Of a stretch of DNA of 64,000 bases, positions 52,110-61,871 are shown one piece after another. Numbering within the stretch: the first letter of the stretch is position 1; the number at the start of each line of letters is the position of its first letter. The DNA is from RHLJ01 sp040222455 (lineage in GTDB: Bacteria; Bacteroidota; Rhodothermia; Balneolales; Balneolaceae). The position numbers were made by a program, and so were the translations under genes. The stretch is from positions 1 to 64,000 of the forward strand of contig JAVKDD010000023.1 of NCBI GenBank assembly GCA_040222455.1, in the 5' to 3' direction. The notes beneath the pieces are model-generated. The model was not told where the DNA came from. It saw only the letters and a program-made list of their open reading frames with translations, and searched no databases.

Positions 52110-54689
52110 ATGAAAAAAATAATTCTTGCTTCGGCGCTACTACTCTTTTCTTCAAATATAATTGCTCAGGAAACGCTCGAGTATTTTTTAAAGAAAGGTG
52201 TTAGTTATAACGAGAATATTCCTACCCCAAAAGATATTCTTGGTGCAGAGCTTGGTGAATGGCACGTTCGTCATGATCAACTTGTACAGTATATGTATGC
52301 GGTTGCAGAAGCTTCAGATAGAGTTACAATTAGCGAATATGCGCGAACGTATGAAAACCGACCACTTCTATCTCTTGTTATAACATCACCAGACAATCAG
52401 GCAAATATAGATCAGATTAAAGAGCAGCATGTAAAACTAACTGATGCCGATCAATCAGAAGAGCTGGATATTTCAGAAATGCCAATTGTTGTTCAAATGA
52501 GTTATAGTGTGCATGGAAATGAGCCCAGTGGTTCTAATGCTTCGCTCGCAGTTGTTTATCATTTAGCAGCAGCACAAGGCCGTGAGATAAACGAGCTTTT
52601 AGAAAATGTTGTAGTCTTGATAGATCCCAGTATCAATCCAGATGGATTAAGCCGTTTCGCACATTGGGCGAATGTACATAAAAGTAAAAACCGGTTAGTT
52701 ACTGATCCTGAAAGTAGAGAGTATAACGAGGTTTGGCCTGGTGGTAGAACGAATCATTATTGGTTTGATTTAAATAGAGACTGGCTTTTAGTTCAACATC
52801 CAGAAAGTAAAGGACGAATTGCAAAGTTTCATGAGTGGAAACCAAATATCTTAACAGATCATCACGAGATGGGAACGAACTCAACATTCTTTTTTCAACC
52901 TGGAATTCCGAGTAGAACCAACCCTCTAACACCACAAAGAAACCAGGATTTAACAGGAAGCATTGCCGAATATCATGCGGATGAGTTAGATAAAATTCAG
53001 TCTCTCTATTATTCAAAAGAAAGCTTTGACGATTTTTATTATGGCAAAGGCTCTACCTATCCTGATGTGCAAGGTTCGATTGGTATTTTATTTGAGCAAG
53101 CAAGTTCAAGGGGTCATGCGCAGGAAAGTGTAAATGGTCTTATCCAGTTTCCTTTTACAATTCGAAACCAAGTGACGGCCTCGTATTCTACATTGAAGGC
53201 GGCATTAGATTTAAAAGAAGAATTACTTGAACACCAACGTCTTTTTTATCAGGAAGCATCCAGCGAAGCAGTTAGATCGTCTATAAAAGCATATGTATTT
53301 GGCGAAAGTGCAGATCAGGCACGAACATTTCATTTGGCTGAAATGTTAAATCGACATCAAATTGAGATTTATGAACTAAATTCAAACCTGAGTTCAAATG
53401 GTGAAAGCTTTGAAGCTAACCGTGCTTTTGTGGTTCCAACAAATCAGGCGCAGTATAAACTAATCACGGCTATTTTCGAACGAAGAACAGAATTTTCGGA
53501 TAGCCTTTTTTACGACGTCTCTGCATGGACCATGCCTTATGCATTTAACCTTCCATTTGCAGAGCTTGATTCCAGAGAGTATAACAATGAACTTTTAGGA
53601 AGCCAGTTTGATGGAGAATTGAAATCTAAAGGAGCGGTGGTTGGTGCAAAATCAAACTATGCTTACGCGTTTGAATGGGATGAATATTACACCCCAAGAG
53701 CACTTTATAGATTACTTGATGCTGGGGTAAGAACAAAAGTGGCTTCTCTTCCATTTTCTTCAGTAACGCAAGAAGGGCAAAAGAATTTTGATTATGGAAC
53801 GATCTTAATACCATTGGGAATACAAGAAAATCAAGAAGAAGTGCATGAACTTGTAAAAACAATTGCTGAAAATGATGGAATCAAAGTGTATGCGTTATCA
53901 TCAGGGTTATCTACGTCGGGAATTGATTTGGGTAGTAACAACTTTTCGAATCTTGAAAAACCATCAGTAGCAATTTTAGGCGGAGATGGAATCAGCTCTA
54001 GCGAAGTCGGCGAGGCTTGGCATCTTTTTGATCAGCGGTATCACATGCCACTAACAATTTTAGATAAAAGTAATTTAGGAGGAGTAGATTTAAGCCGATA
54101 TAATGTGATAGTTTTAGCGGGTGGAAGATATAACGATCTTTCAATATCACAGGTAGACGATATAAAAACCTGGGTTAGAAATGGCGGTGTTTTAATAGCT
54201 TTTAAATCTGCTTTGAATTGGGCAAAACAACAGGAACTTGCAAATATTGAATATGTAGAACGCGAAGACTCTGACGACGAATCAGAGGTGAGACCTTACG
54301 TTAAGAGAGGGGCTGATTCCGGCGCACAAGTAATTGGAGGAAGTATATTTAATGCTAAAATAGACCTAACACATCCGATGGGTTATGGATTTAACGATGA
54401 TGATATTACTGTGTTTAGGAATAGCACAATGTTTATTCAAAAAGGAAAAAACAGGTATTCAACGCCGGTTTACTATACCGATTCACCATTAGCAGCAGGA
54501 TATATATCGGGTCCAAACCTCGAAAGAATTAAAAACTCAGCAGCAATAGTTGTAAGTAGGTTTGGAGGAGGAAAAGTTATCGCAATGACAGATAATCCAA
54601 ACTTCCGGGCATTTTGGTATGGAACCAACAAGCTGTTTGCTAATGCAATATTCTTCGGTCAAACGATAAGTTCGGGAGCAGCTAACTAA
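52110..54689 (+). CDS. Secreted M14-family zinc carboxypeptidase-like protein
   Basis: An 859-aa exported peptidase. Residues 1-20 are a signal peptide (ending NIIAQ). Zinc ligands are in SVHGNEPSGSNA near residue 130 (HxxE) and the His of DHHEMGTNS near 250; DLNRDWLLVQHPES is the arginine/substrate segment; the catalytic Glu is likely in GILFEQAS near 330. Residues about 620-760 form a glutamine-amidotransferase-like fold (YNVIVLAGGRYNDLSISQ). It probably digests peptides outside the cell. It stands alone, divergent from the Nramp gene. Confidence 0.88.
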   Translation: MKKIILASALLLFSSNIIAQETLEYFLKKGVSYNENIPTPKDILGAELGEWHVRHDQLVQYMYAVAEASDRVTISEYARTYENRPLLSLVITSPDNQANIDQIKEQHVKLTDADQSEELDISEMPIVVQMSYSVHGNEPSGSNASLAVVYHLAAAQGREINELLENVVVLIDPSINPDGLSRFAHWANVHKSKNRLVTDPESREYNEVWPGGRTNHYWFDLNRDWLLVQHPESKGRIAKFHEWKPNILTDHHEMGTNSTFFFQPGIPSRTNPLTPQRNQDLTGSIAEYHADELDKIQSLYYSKESFDDFYYGKGSTYPDVQGSIGILFEQASSRGHAQESVNGLIQFPFTIRNQVTASYSTLKAALDLKEELLEHQRLFYQEASSEAVRSSIKAYVFGESADQARTFHLAEMLNRHQIEIYELNSNLSSNGESFEANRAFVVPTNQAQYKLITAIFERRTEFSDSLFYDVSAWTMPYAFNLPFAELDSREYNNELLGSQFDGELKSKGAVVGAKSNYAYAFEWDEYYTPRALYRLLDAGVRTKVASLPFSSVTQEGQKNFDYGTILIPLGIQENQEEVHELVKTIAENDGIKVYALSSGLSTSGIDLGSNNFSNLEKPSVAILGGDGISSSEVGEAWHLFDQRYHMPLTILDKSNLGGVDLSRYNVIVLAGGRYNDLSISQVDDIKTWVRNGGVLIAFKSALNWAKQQELANIEYVEREDSDDESEVRPYVKRGADSGAQVIGGSIFNAKIDLTHPMGYGFNDDDITVFRNSTMFIQKGKNRYSTPVYYTDSPLAAGYISGPNLERIKNSAAIVVSRFGGGKVIAMTDNPNFRAFWYGTNKLFANAIFFGQTISSGAAN

Positions 54690-54726
54690 GAAAATAATCA
54701 GATTGGTAAGGAGTGAAGCATCTTTT

Positions 54727-55233
54727 TCACTCTTCCCTTGGTGGTTTTCCTAATAAGTGCCGGAAATCGAATTTATCTGGCATTGTTTTTAGATTTTCAA
54801 TCAGCATTATTGCACGATCGATTTTTAACTGACTGCTTTTTACACCATTCACATAGTTGATAATGTATCTTTGTTCGCTTGGAGCAAGTTGTTCAAACAG
54901 TTCAGCACCTTTTAAATCCTGATCAAGCAGCGCTTCGAACTCCTCAGGAACAGGAACACCATATTTAGAGAGGTCCAGCTCAACCGAAATGGTCAATGCC
55001 TGATTTTCATCAAGCTTCCATTTCTTTTGGCGAGCTTTATTTACAGTGATATATGCTCGACCCTGACCTTTGGCAACCATTCCTCCATGAAATAATTCAT
55101 TACCGTTTATCGAGACAAGAAGGCGAGTTCCAATTCCACCAACTTTTTCTACAATATCTGCAGGAACTATAATATGAGTTAGTTTAAGTTTTGGAAGATA
55201 GTCTAGATAAGATGTAAAAGTAATTGGCTCCAT
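54727..55233 (-). CDS. YdeI/OmpD-associated family protein (DUF1905)
   Basis: A 168-aa protein. The N-terminal part (about 1-95) is DUF1905 (LTHIIVPADIVEKVGGIGTRLLVSINGNELF, YITVNKARQKKW). The C-terminal part matches YdeI/OmpD-associated (FEQLAPSEQRYIINYVNGVKSSQLKIDRA). Members are cytoplasmic and linked to resistance phenotypes without a known reaction. It follows the small-subunit gene by eight bases and may be the last gene of the GMC unit. Confidence 0.85.
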   Translation of the reverse strand: MEPITFTSYLDYLPKLKLTHIIVPADIVEKVGGIGTRLLVSINGNELFHGGMVAKGQGRAYITVNKARQKKWKLDENQALTISVELDLSKYGVPVPEEFEALLDQDLKGAELFEQLAPSEQRYIINYVNGVKSSQLKIDRAIMLIENLKTMPDKFDFRHLLGKPPREE

Positions 55234-55241
55234 TTAGTGGA

Positions 55242-55952
55242 TCAGTTATTCAATAAATTTCCTTCCTCGTCCCATTCTGCAATACTATCTCGTTTACTTT
55301 GGTCTACACATTTATCAAGCCATTCCTTTTCATAGTCTATATCCAGTTCATCCAAAACCTCTTTTGGAACTCCATCCCAAATATTTGGACGATTTCCAAC
55401 ATAGCCCAAATCGTTGTAACCCATCTCTGAAGTATAATATCCAGTAAGGGTGAAATTCCGAATTTCGCGAAAAAAATCAACACCAGGCTTCGTTTCTTCA
55501 GTAGCCTTGTCAGGAAAAGCGATTTGATCCAGAATGGTTAATTGCGCCTCATTAGCAGCAAAAATAAAGTCTTTTCCATTTTGTTTTCGTGAGTATTCAT
55601 CTAACCATTTAATTCCATTTCGGAATCTATCCTGCGTGTTTGGCCATTCTTTTACAGCAAAATCAATAAACTCTGGTACAAAAGCCTCCGATGCAGCGCC
55701 TGCAGAAGCGGTAGCTGGAAGAATCAAATCACATAAAACGGCAACCGTTTCAAATTCATGATCACTGAAAAAATTGTCCGCGAATATTTTCTTATCTCTA
55801 GCCTTTTCTTCTGGGGTTCTACCATAAGAGCTAAAGTCATAAATATCCTGTAATTTTTTTCGATCAGGCGAATTAGGCGCACAGCCATTTACCAGAAGAC
55901 CGGTTCCTAAAGCGCCAATTAACATGGTTTTTATTGAATCTTTTCTATCCAT
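55242..55952 (-). CDS. Gluconate 2-dehydrogenase subunit 3-type protein
   Basis: A 236-aa exported small subunit. The N-terminal hydrophobic segment ends LLVNGC, a weak lipobox, so it may be a lipoprotein; there is no twin-arginine pair. The domain (about 60-175: DNFFSDHEFETVAVLCDLILP, VPEFIDFAVKEW, GIKWLDEYSRKQNG) is the gluconate dehydrogenase subunit 3 family. Such subunits help export or mature the GMC flavoprotein. It is three bases downstream of the GMC gene. Confidence 0.88.
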   Translation of the reverse strand: MDRKDSIKTMLIGALGTGLLVNGCAPNSPDRKKLQDIYDFSSYGRTPEEKARDKKIFADNFFSDHEFETVAVLCDLILPATASAGAASEAFVPEFIDFAVKEWPNTQDRFRNGIKWLDEYSRKQNGKDFIFAANEAQLTILDQIAFPDKATEETKPGVDFFREIRNFTLTGYYTSEMGYNDLGYVGNRPNIWDGVPKEVLDELDIDYEKEWLDKCVDQSKRDSIAEWDEEGNLLNN

Positions 55953-55955
55953 GAC

Positions 55956-57677
55956 TTAAAGATTTTGCTTTTTTAGTTCTTCAACAATGTATTCTGAAGC
56001 ACGCATTGATAACGCTAAAATAGTCCATGTTGGATTTTTATCTGCTTGAGATACGAAGGTACCCGCATCTACAATAAACACATTTTCAGCATCATGAAGC
56101 TGAGAGTATTTATTGGTAACTGAAGTTTTGGGATCATCGCCCATTCTGGTTGTTCCAACTTCGTGTATAATTTCTCCAGGTTTAGCAAGACCATAACCAC
56201 TTTCAGCGCCAGGTTTATCTCCTAGTGTTATTGCTCCCATTTCATCAAATATTGATTCCATGATATCATGCGAATGCTTTGCCTGTAAGCGTTCATAATC
56301 AGTCCATTTGTAGTTAAATCGTAGGACAGGAATTCCCCATTTATCTACTTTATTGGGATCAATATCACAATAGTTATTGTATTGAGGCACGCTTTCTCCT
56401 CTCATGGCAATACCCATTACAGAACCAAAGAATCGTTTAACGTCGTCTCTTAGTTTATCTCCATAGCCGCCTACGGTCAGATTAAAATGTTTATTCAAAT
56501 CCGTTGTGTTAAAACCAAAACCATAAGATGGTTGGCCCAATCCTCCCCAAATTTCTAGATGGTATCCGCGTGGAAAATCGAGCTTAGCATCATTTAGCCA
56601 CCAAGGTGTATAAACATGCATTCCGCCTACACCGTCTTCATTGTATACATTTCGATTTAAAAGCTCTGGGACTATAGCAGAGCGACTTGTACCGGTAGAA
56701 TCATGTAAGTACCTGCCTACAACACCGCTACTATTTCCAAGGCCATTTGGGTGTTGACTGCTTTTCGAGTTTAGTAAAATGCGAGCTGTTGAGCAGGCAG
56801 ATGCCCCCATCACAACTACTTTCCCATTAATAACTTCGTCGGCGCCGGTTTCTTTATTGATATAACTTACGCCCGTTGCTTTTCCTTCGTTGTTTGTAAG
56901 AACTTCCCGAACCATTGCATTTACATAGAGATCAACTCTTCCCGTACTTTTTTGAGCTGGGAAAATCAGACAAGTTCCTGCCGAAAAATCCGCATAAATC
57001 TGACAAGCACGATTACATTGGTTACAATAGAAACAAACACCCCTATCATCATTTAATTTTTTAGTTAAAATAGATAGTCTGGAAGGAATTACTGGGATAC
57101 CGGCTTTACGGGCCCCTTTTATATAATAAAGCTCATGTAAACGAGGCTTTGGAGGGGGTAGAAAGAATCCATCAGGCTCATTGAATATTCCCTCTTTACT
57201 TCCAAATACTCCTATTAATTTATCAACTCTATCATAATAAGGTTTAACTTCATCATAGCTAATTGGCCAGTTATCTCCGAGTCCATCATGATCTTTTCGC
57301 TTAAAATCTAAGGGTCCGAAGCGTAGAGAAATTCTTCCCCAATGATTTGTTCTTCCCCCGAGCATTCGAGAACGAAACCACCCAAAGTCTGTGCCTTCTG
57401 CTTTTGTGTAAGGCTCGCCATCCAGTTCCCATCCACCATACGCGGCATCATAATCGCCAAAATTTCGAAGAGGAGTACTTGCACCTCTTCTAGGTGATTC
57501 CCACGCAGGCCTAAGCTGAGTTCTGTCTTTATCCAGAGCAGGGTCGAAGTAAGGACCGGCTTCTAAAACGGCTACTGTAAGACCAGATTCTGATAATATT
57601 TTTGCCGCCATTCCACCACCAGCTCCAGAGCCGACTATAATGGCGTCATATACTTTTGAAGAGGATTTGATCTGCAT
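55956..57677 (-). CDS. GMC oxidoreductase, FAD-dependent sugar dehydrogenase type
   Basis: A 573-aa flavoprotein. The FAD motif GSGAGGGMAAKIL near residue 16 and GMC signatures follow (LGGRTNHWGR, EVGTTRMGDDP, NPTWTILAL). A Cys set at about residues 215, 218, 221 and 225 (CFYCNQCNRAC) resembles the Fe-S loop of FAD-linked glucose and gluconate dehydrogenases. With its small subunit, it probably oxidises a sugar or 3-position hydroxyl and needs an electron acceptor such as a cytochrome c, which is not encoded here. Confidence 0.88.
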   Translation of the reverse strand: MQIKSSSKVYDAIIVGSGAGGGMAAKILSESGLTVAVLEAGPYFDPALDKDRTQLRPAWESPRRGASTPLRNFGDYDAAYGGWELDGEPYTKAEGTDFGWFRSRMLGGRTNHWGRISLRFGPLDFKRKDHDGLGDNWPISYDEVKPYYDRVDKLIGVFGSKEGIFNEPDGFFLPPPKPRLHELYYIKGARKAGIPVIPSRLSILTKKLNDDRGVCFYCNQCNRACQIYADFSAGTCLIFPAQKSTGRVDLYVNAMVREVLTNNEGKATGVSYINKETGADEVINGKVVVMGASACSTARILLNSKSSQHPNGLGNSSGVVGRYLHDSTGTSRSAIVPELLNRNVYNEDGVGGMHVYTPWWLNDAKLDFPRGYHLEIWGGLGQPSYGFGFNTTDLNKHFNLTVGGYGDKLRDDVKRFFGSVMGIAMRGESVPQYNNYCDIDPNKVDKWGIPVLRFNYKWTDYERLQAKHSHDIMESIFDEMGAITLGDKPGAESGYGLAKPGEIIHEVGTTRMGDDPKTSVTNKYSQLHDAENVFIVDAGTFVSQADKNPTWTILALSMRASEYIVEELKKQNL

Positions 57678-57687
57678 ATCAGAAAAG

Positions 57688-58881
57688 TTAGTTGGCTAGT
57701 TTTCCGTTAATAATTACGGTTGTTACATTCGTAGTATATTCGAATGGATCGCCATTATAAAGTACTAAGTCCGCATCCTTTCCCTTTTCTAAACTTCCTA
57801 CCCGATCATCAATACCTAGAATTTTAGCGGCACCAATGGTTAATTTTTCTAAGCCAACTTCATAATCTAATCCATTAGCCACGGCAATCGCCGCTTCAAA
57901 AAGTACCACTCTTGTTTTGGGCACGTATCCTTCAAAACCACTTTGAAAAGCAAAAGGGATTCCCGCTTCATGTAGTTTAGCGGAAGTTTCCATTGAAGCA
58001 TTTTTTGCCTGACCTGTAGCGCGCAGCATTGGTGGGTGTATAAATACAGAATGCCCAGATTCTTTGATTTCTTCAAGAATAAGGTAGGCTTCAGCGGCAC
58101 CATCAATAACCATTGGAAAGCCAAATTCCTTTTGAAGTCGAATCGCCGTCATAATATCATTAGCTCGGTGCACGGTAACCATAGCAGTTAACTTACCCTC
58201 CAATAAATCGGCGAGCGCTTCCATTCCAAGGTCTTTTACAGCAGGATTTTCACTATTTCGCTTTTCAAGATATAATTGTGCTTTTAAAAGGTTTTCCCGA
58301 AGCATTGCCACTCCTTTTGACCGGGTTCCGGGTTTTTTGATATCGCTACTCATCATATTTCCCATCGTAAATGCAAGCATTTTTGCTGGAACAAGCACCC
58401 CTTCTTCAACCGTTGTTGCCGAAGTTTTAACAATCATAGTTTGTCCACTGATTAGAGCACCAGGGCCGTGACCGGTATGAATAGTGGTAACGCCAAGGCT
58501 TTGTAAATGATCAACCAATTTTTCACGAGCGTTATATGCATCAATTGCCCGAAGCTCTGGTTGAATTGCGGACGAAGTTTCAAGCTGATCCTGATCATGA
58601 GGTTGGTTGTAGTGCCCCGCCAAACCAACCACGGTATGGGCGTCGATTAAACCTGGTGTTACAACGGCGGCTTCATAAACCTCATAACCTGAAGGAATTC
58701 GAATGGAAGATTGAGAACCTACTCGGTCGATTTTACTATCCTTAATAATAACTACCCCATTTTCAATGGGGTCGCCAGCGCTGGTATATAACATTTCAGC
58801 TTTTACTGCTATTTGTGCCGAAGCGTTGCTAATGGCAAAAACCGAAATCACACAAAAAACGGCTGTTTTAAATATTTTCAT
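57688..58881 (-). CDS. Exported amidohydrolase-like protein with altered metal motif
   Basis: A 397-aa amidohydrolase-superfamily protein with a signal peptide (1-22, ending ASAQ). The usual GxxDxHxH motif reads GLIDAHTVVGLAG, so the second His is replaced by Val. The second metal region (MVTVHRANDI, FIHPPMLRA) is partly kept, as is GIDDRVGSLEKGKDADLVLYNGDPF. It is a paralogue of the next gene (two bases away) and may be catalytically impaired or serve as a partner. Neighbouring in a four-gene unit with the GMC pair. Confidence 0.85.
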   Translation of the reverse strand: MKIFKTAVFCVISVFAISNASAQIAVKAEMLYTSAGDPIENGVVIIKDSKIDRVGSQSSIRIPSGYEVYEAAVVTPGLIDAHTVVGLAGHYNQPHDQDQLETSSAIQPELRAIDAYNAREKLVDHLQSLGVTTIHTGHGPGALISGQTMIVKTSATTVEEGVLVPAKMLAFTMGNMMSSDIKKPGTRSKGVAMLRENLLKAQLYLEKRNSENPAVKDLGMEALADLLEGKLTAMVTVHRANDIMTAIRLQKEFGFPMVIDGAAEAYLILEEIKESGHSVFIHPPMLRATGQAKNASMETSAKLHEAGIPFAFQSGFEGYVPKTRVVLFEAAIAVANGLDYEVGLEKLTIGAAKILGIDDRVGSLEKGKDADLVLYNGDPFEYTTNVTTVIINGKLAN

Positions 58882-58883
58882 AG

Positions 58884-60194
58884 TTATTCTCCGTCTAAGT
58901 GATGATTAGTCTCGAATCCACGGAAGATTTCATATCCACCGGTCGAATATTCTCTGTCTTCGGGATTACTTCGGTCCCAAACTTTAAGCCCTTCAATCCA
59001 GGTCTGCTCAACATGAGAATACACACTTAAGGGATCTCCGGAAAGAATGATAAAATCTGCATCTTTTCCTATCTCCAAAGTCCCTACCCGATCTTCGATA
59101 TCCATCATAATTGCGTTCGCTATGGTTACAGCTTCAAGAGCTTTTTCTCTGCTCATTCCCTCGCGTACGGCCATAGCGGCTGAGCGAAGAAACATTCTGG
59201 AATCAGTGATATAATCATCTGTATGAAAGCCAACTAAGACGCCTGCTTTTTCGAGCGAAACAGCATTTTTATTACTAAAATCGATAGCCTCTAATTTGCC
59301 GCCAAATGAATCTAAGGTGATAATGGATGCTGGAATATCAGCCGCAGCAATTTCATCAGCAACTTTCCAGGCCTCAGAAACATGATGAAGAACTACTTTA
59401 TACCCAAACTCTTGCGAAAGTCTTATTGCGGTAAGAATATCATCGTGGCGATGTGTATGATTATGAACGGTGCGTTTTCCCTCAAGAATTTGGACTAGTG
59501 CTTCCATCTGGAGGTCTCTAGGAGGCATTTTTGATTCATCTCCATCAGCATCCTTAATTTTTTGTTGGTAGTTTTGAGCCTGAACAAAAAGCTCCCGAAC
59601 CATTGCAGCAGATTTTGCTCTTGTTCCGGGACGAGGTGGTGCGGCATTACCAATTGGGTTGGTTCCATTTGCCATTTTCATTCCACCATAAATGTTGTTT
59701 TCATCATCAACAACCAACAACATATCTTCTACAACATTGGCTTTTCTAAGTTTTAGGTATACTGTTTGCCCGCTCATTAAATGTCCTGAACCAGGCATGA
59801 TATTTACAGAGGTAAGTCCACCAGCAAGGGCTTTCTTAAAGGTATCGCTTCTGGGGTCGATTGCGTCCAGAATACGAACATCGGGATGTAAAGAGGAAGA
59901 ACGATCACCACCATCACCTTCTCCAATATGAGAATGAGTATCAACAAGACCGGGCATAATGACTTTTCCTGTTACGTCAACCACTTCTGCATTAGAAGGA
60001 ATTTGAGATCCGGCTTCGCCAACTGAGATTATTTTACCGTCTTGAATAACAAGAACTCCATTCTCTATGGGGTTGCCAGATATTGGGATTAATTGAGCGC
60101 CCATAAAGGCAACGGGATTAGATTGGGCTAGAATAGATGAAGAGAAAACCCCCACAAATAGCACCCTACGTATTGTACTCCAAAGTTTTTTCAT
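58884..60194 (-). CDS. Exported amidohydrolase, intact active site
   Basis: A 436-aa imidazolonepropionase-like amidohydrolase with a signal peptide (about 1-23). The metal motif GLVDTHSHIGEGDGG is complete (HSH). HNHTHRHDDILTA near 250, VVLHHVSEAWKVA and GFHTDDYITDSR complete the metal set. GTLEIGKDADFIILSGDPL closes the fold. It cleaves a cyclic amide or peptide-like bond outside the cytoplasm; the substrate is unknown. It is the upstream member of the paralogue pair. Confidence 0.92.
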   Translation of the reverse strand: MKKLWSTIRRVLFVGVFSSSILAQSNPVAFMGAQLIPISGNPIENGVLVIQDGKIISVGEAGSQIPSNAEVVDVTGKVIMPGLVDTHSHIGEGDGGDRSSSLHPDVRILDAIDPRSDTFKKALAGGLTSVNIMPGSGHLMSGQTVYLKLRKANVVEDMLLVVDDENNIYGGMKMANGTNPIGNAAPPRPGTRAKSAAMVRELFVQAQNYQQKIKDADGDESKMPPRDLQMEALVQILEGKRTVHNHTHRHDDILTAIRLSQEFGYKVVLHHVSEAWKVADEIAAADIPASIITLDSFGGKLEAIDFSNKNAVSLEKAGVLVGFHTDDYITDSRMFLRSAAMAVREGMSREKALEAVTIANAIMMDIEDRVGTLEIGKDADFIILSGDPLSVYSHVEQTWIEGLKVWDRSNPEDREYSTGGYEIFRGFETNHHLDGE

Positions 60195-60376
60195 AAATAT
60201 GAGATAAGATTTAAAATCAGGTTTAATTTATAAAAAAGAACTAGAGATAAAAGAGGAATATCAAAAGTAGAATTGCGAATAATCTACGATGAAGTGGACG
60301 GAACTAAATACTTTGCAGATTTACAAAAAGTGGTTAACGATAACATTTTGAATAGACCAGAATACAGAAGATAATT

Positions 60377-61780
60377 TTATCGGTAACTAGCCTCAATCTT
60401 CGCAAGCTTCTTATCAATCATTTCTTTGGAATACCAACGACCATGAACTAATACTCCAGAAAGTTTTTTCAGATTAGAAAGGTCTTCAAGGGGGCTATCA
60501 TCAACTAAAATTAAATCAGAAATACTATTTAATGTAATGATGCCATAGTTTGAAGAAACGCCAAGAGTTTTGAGATAAGATCCTACATTTGTAGTTCCAG
60601 ATTTGAGGATGTCATAATTCGACATTCCGGATTCAGCCATTTTCGAAAGTTCTCTATGAATAGAAAACCCAGGAACGCTATATAGCTGTGGAGCATCAGT
60701 ACCCATAAGAATGTTAACACCCGCTTTATTCATTTCAAAAAGTAAACGTTGTCGTAATACGGCGTCATCCAAAGCGTCTTCAAGATTCAGGCTTTCATTG
60801 TTATCAATATTATTAGTAACCCAATTATTATAACCATTAAGAACGGGCTTAGGAATGTATTTTAATTCATCATATTGCTTCATGGCGTCATAATCAGCAG
60901 CACCAATAATCGTTTCCCATAAAGCTTGAGTAGGTACAATCCACACATTATAGTCGAGTGTTTGCTGAATAATTTCCGCCATTCTTTGCTCCTGCTCAGC
61001 GCCTTCAAATGCCTCTAAATATGCTACATACCCATCAATATGATCCATGGTTTGTTGCCCCAGAGCAATTGCATTTTCAATTCCAACATCAGCAGGAACA
61101 TGTCCACCAAAGGGAATGCTAATTTCATTTGCTGTTTTTGCCATTGCCTGATATTCAGGAAGAGAAAGCCCGGGATGGACTTTTAGTAAATCCCATCCTT
61201 CTTCTTTTTGCTCAATAACTTTTTTGGAAGCTTGTTCAGGAGAAGAAACTGAATTTCCATTAAAACTTGGACCGGCAAGAAATAACCGGGGACCAACGAG
61301 TTCCCAATTACCAGCAACTCCCATTTTATCTTTTAGCTCCAACTGATTTTCATATCCTAACATCCCTCTTACAGTAGTAACTCCTGCTGCGATGTAAAGA
61401 AAAAGTGTGTTTTCAACATATTCTGCATTAAAGTAAGAGGGCGCGCTAGGAGAAGGATGGGTGGGCGGTATATGACCATGCATCTCAGCAAGACCCGGCA
61501 TTAAATATTTTCCTGTACCATCAATCACCAAATCAAAAGCGCCTTCGTTTAAATCGTTTTGAGAAGTGGGCCTAACAGCGGAGATGATTCCTCCATTTAT
61601 GGTAACCGTCTGGTTTTTAAGAATTACATCAGGTCCAGTCATTGGAATTACAGTGACATTAGTAAATGCTATTGTACCAGAATTTTTAGAGTCACATAAA
61701 CAATCTTCACTAGGAGAAAAGTTAAATGGAAGAATGTAAAACAAGATGGGAATTATGATAAAAGATGACACTTTAAGCAT
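60377..61780 (-). CDS. Exported amidohydrolase, third copy
   Basis: A 467-aa amidohydrolase-superfamily protein. The N-terminal hydrophobic segment with DCLC suggests a lipoprotein or signal-anchored form. The metal motif GLAEMHGHIPPT (HGH) is complete, with GHVPADVG, TMDHIDGY and LMGTDAPQLYSVPG near 340. The sequence is more distant from the tandem pair. The 182-base gap before the next amidohydrolase gene argues for a separate promoter. Confidence 0.9.
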   Translation of the reverse strand: MLKVSSFIIIPILFYILPFNFSPSEDCLCDSKNSGTIAFTNVTVIPMTGPDVILKNQTVTINGGIISAVRPTSQNDLNEGAFDLVIDGTGKYLMPGLAEMHGHIPPTHPSPSAPSYFNAEYVENTLFLYIAAGVTTVRGMLGYENQLELKDKMGVAGNWELVGPRLFLAGPSFNGNSVSSPEQASKKVIEQKEEGWDLLKVHPGLSLPEYQAMAKTANEISIPFGGHVPADVGIENAIALGQQTMDHIDGYVAYLEAFEGAEQEQRMAEIIQQTLDYNVWIVPTQALWETIIGAADYDAMKQYDELKYIPKPVLNGYNNWVTNNIDNNESLNLEDALDDAVLRQRLLFEMNKAGVNILMGTDAPQLYSVPGFSIHRELSKMAESGMSNYDILKSGTTNVGSYLKTLGVSSNYGIITLNSISDLILVDDSPLEDLSNLKKLSGVLVHGRWYSKEMIDKKLAKIEASYR

Positions 61781-61871
61781 GGCAAAAGAGATTTATTAAA
61801 TAACTAAATGAAATAAACAGTTTTTTTTGGGTTGCCGAAAACATAAAGTGGAGCATTTCATGATTTTTTTC

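Noticed and set aside
54713..54734. Hairpin GAGTGAA/TTCACTC after the M14 gene as a terminator
   Set aside because: No T-run follows on either strand; could still have a role but is not a convincing terminator.
60273..60374. Plus-strand peptide frame ending NDNILNRPEYRR
   Set aside because: It reads like protein but has only a weak TTG start and about 33 codons; may be a gene remnant, not supportable as a gene.
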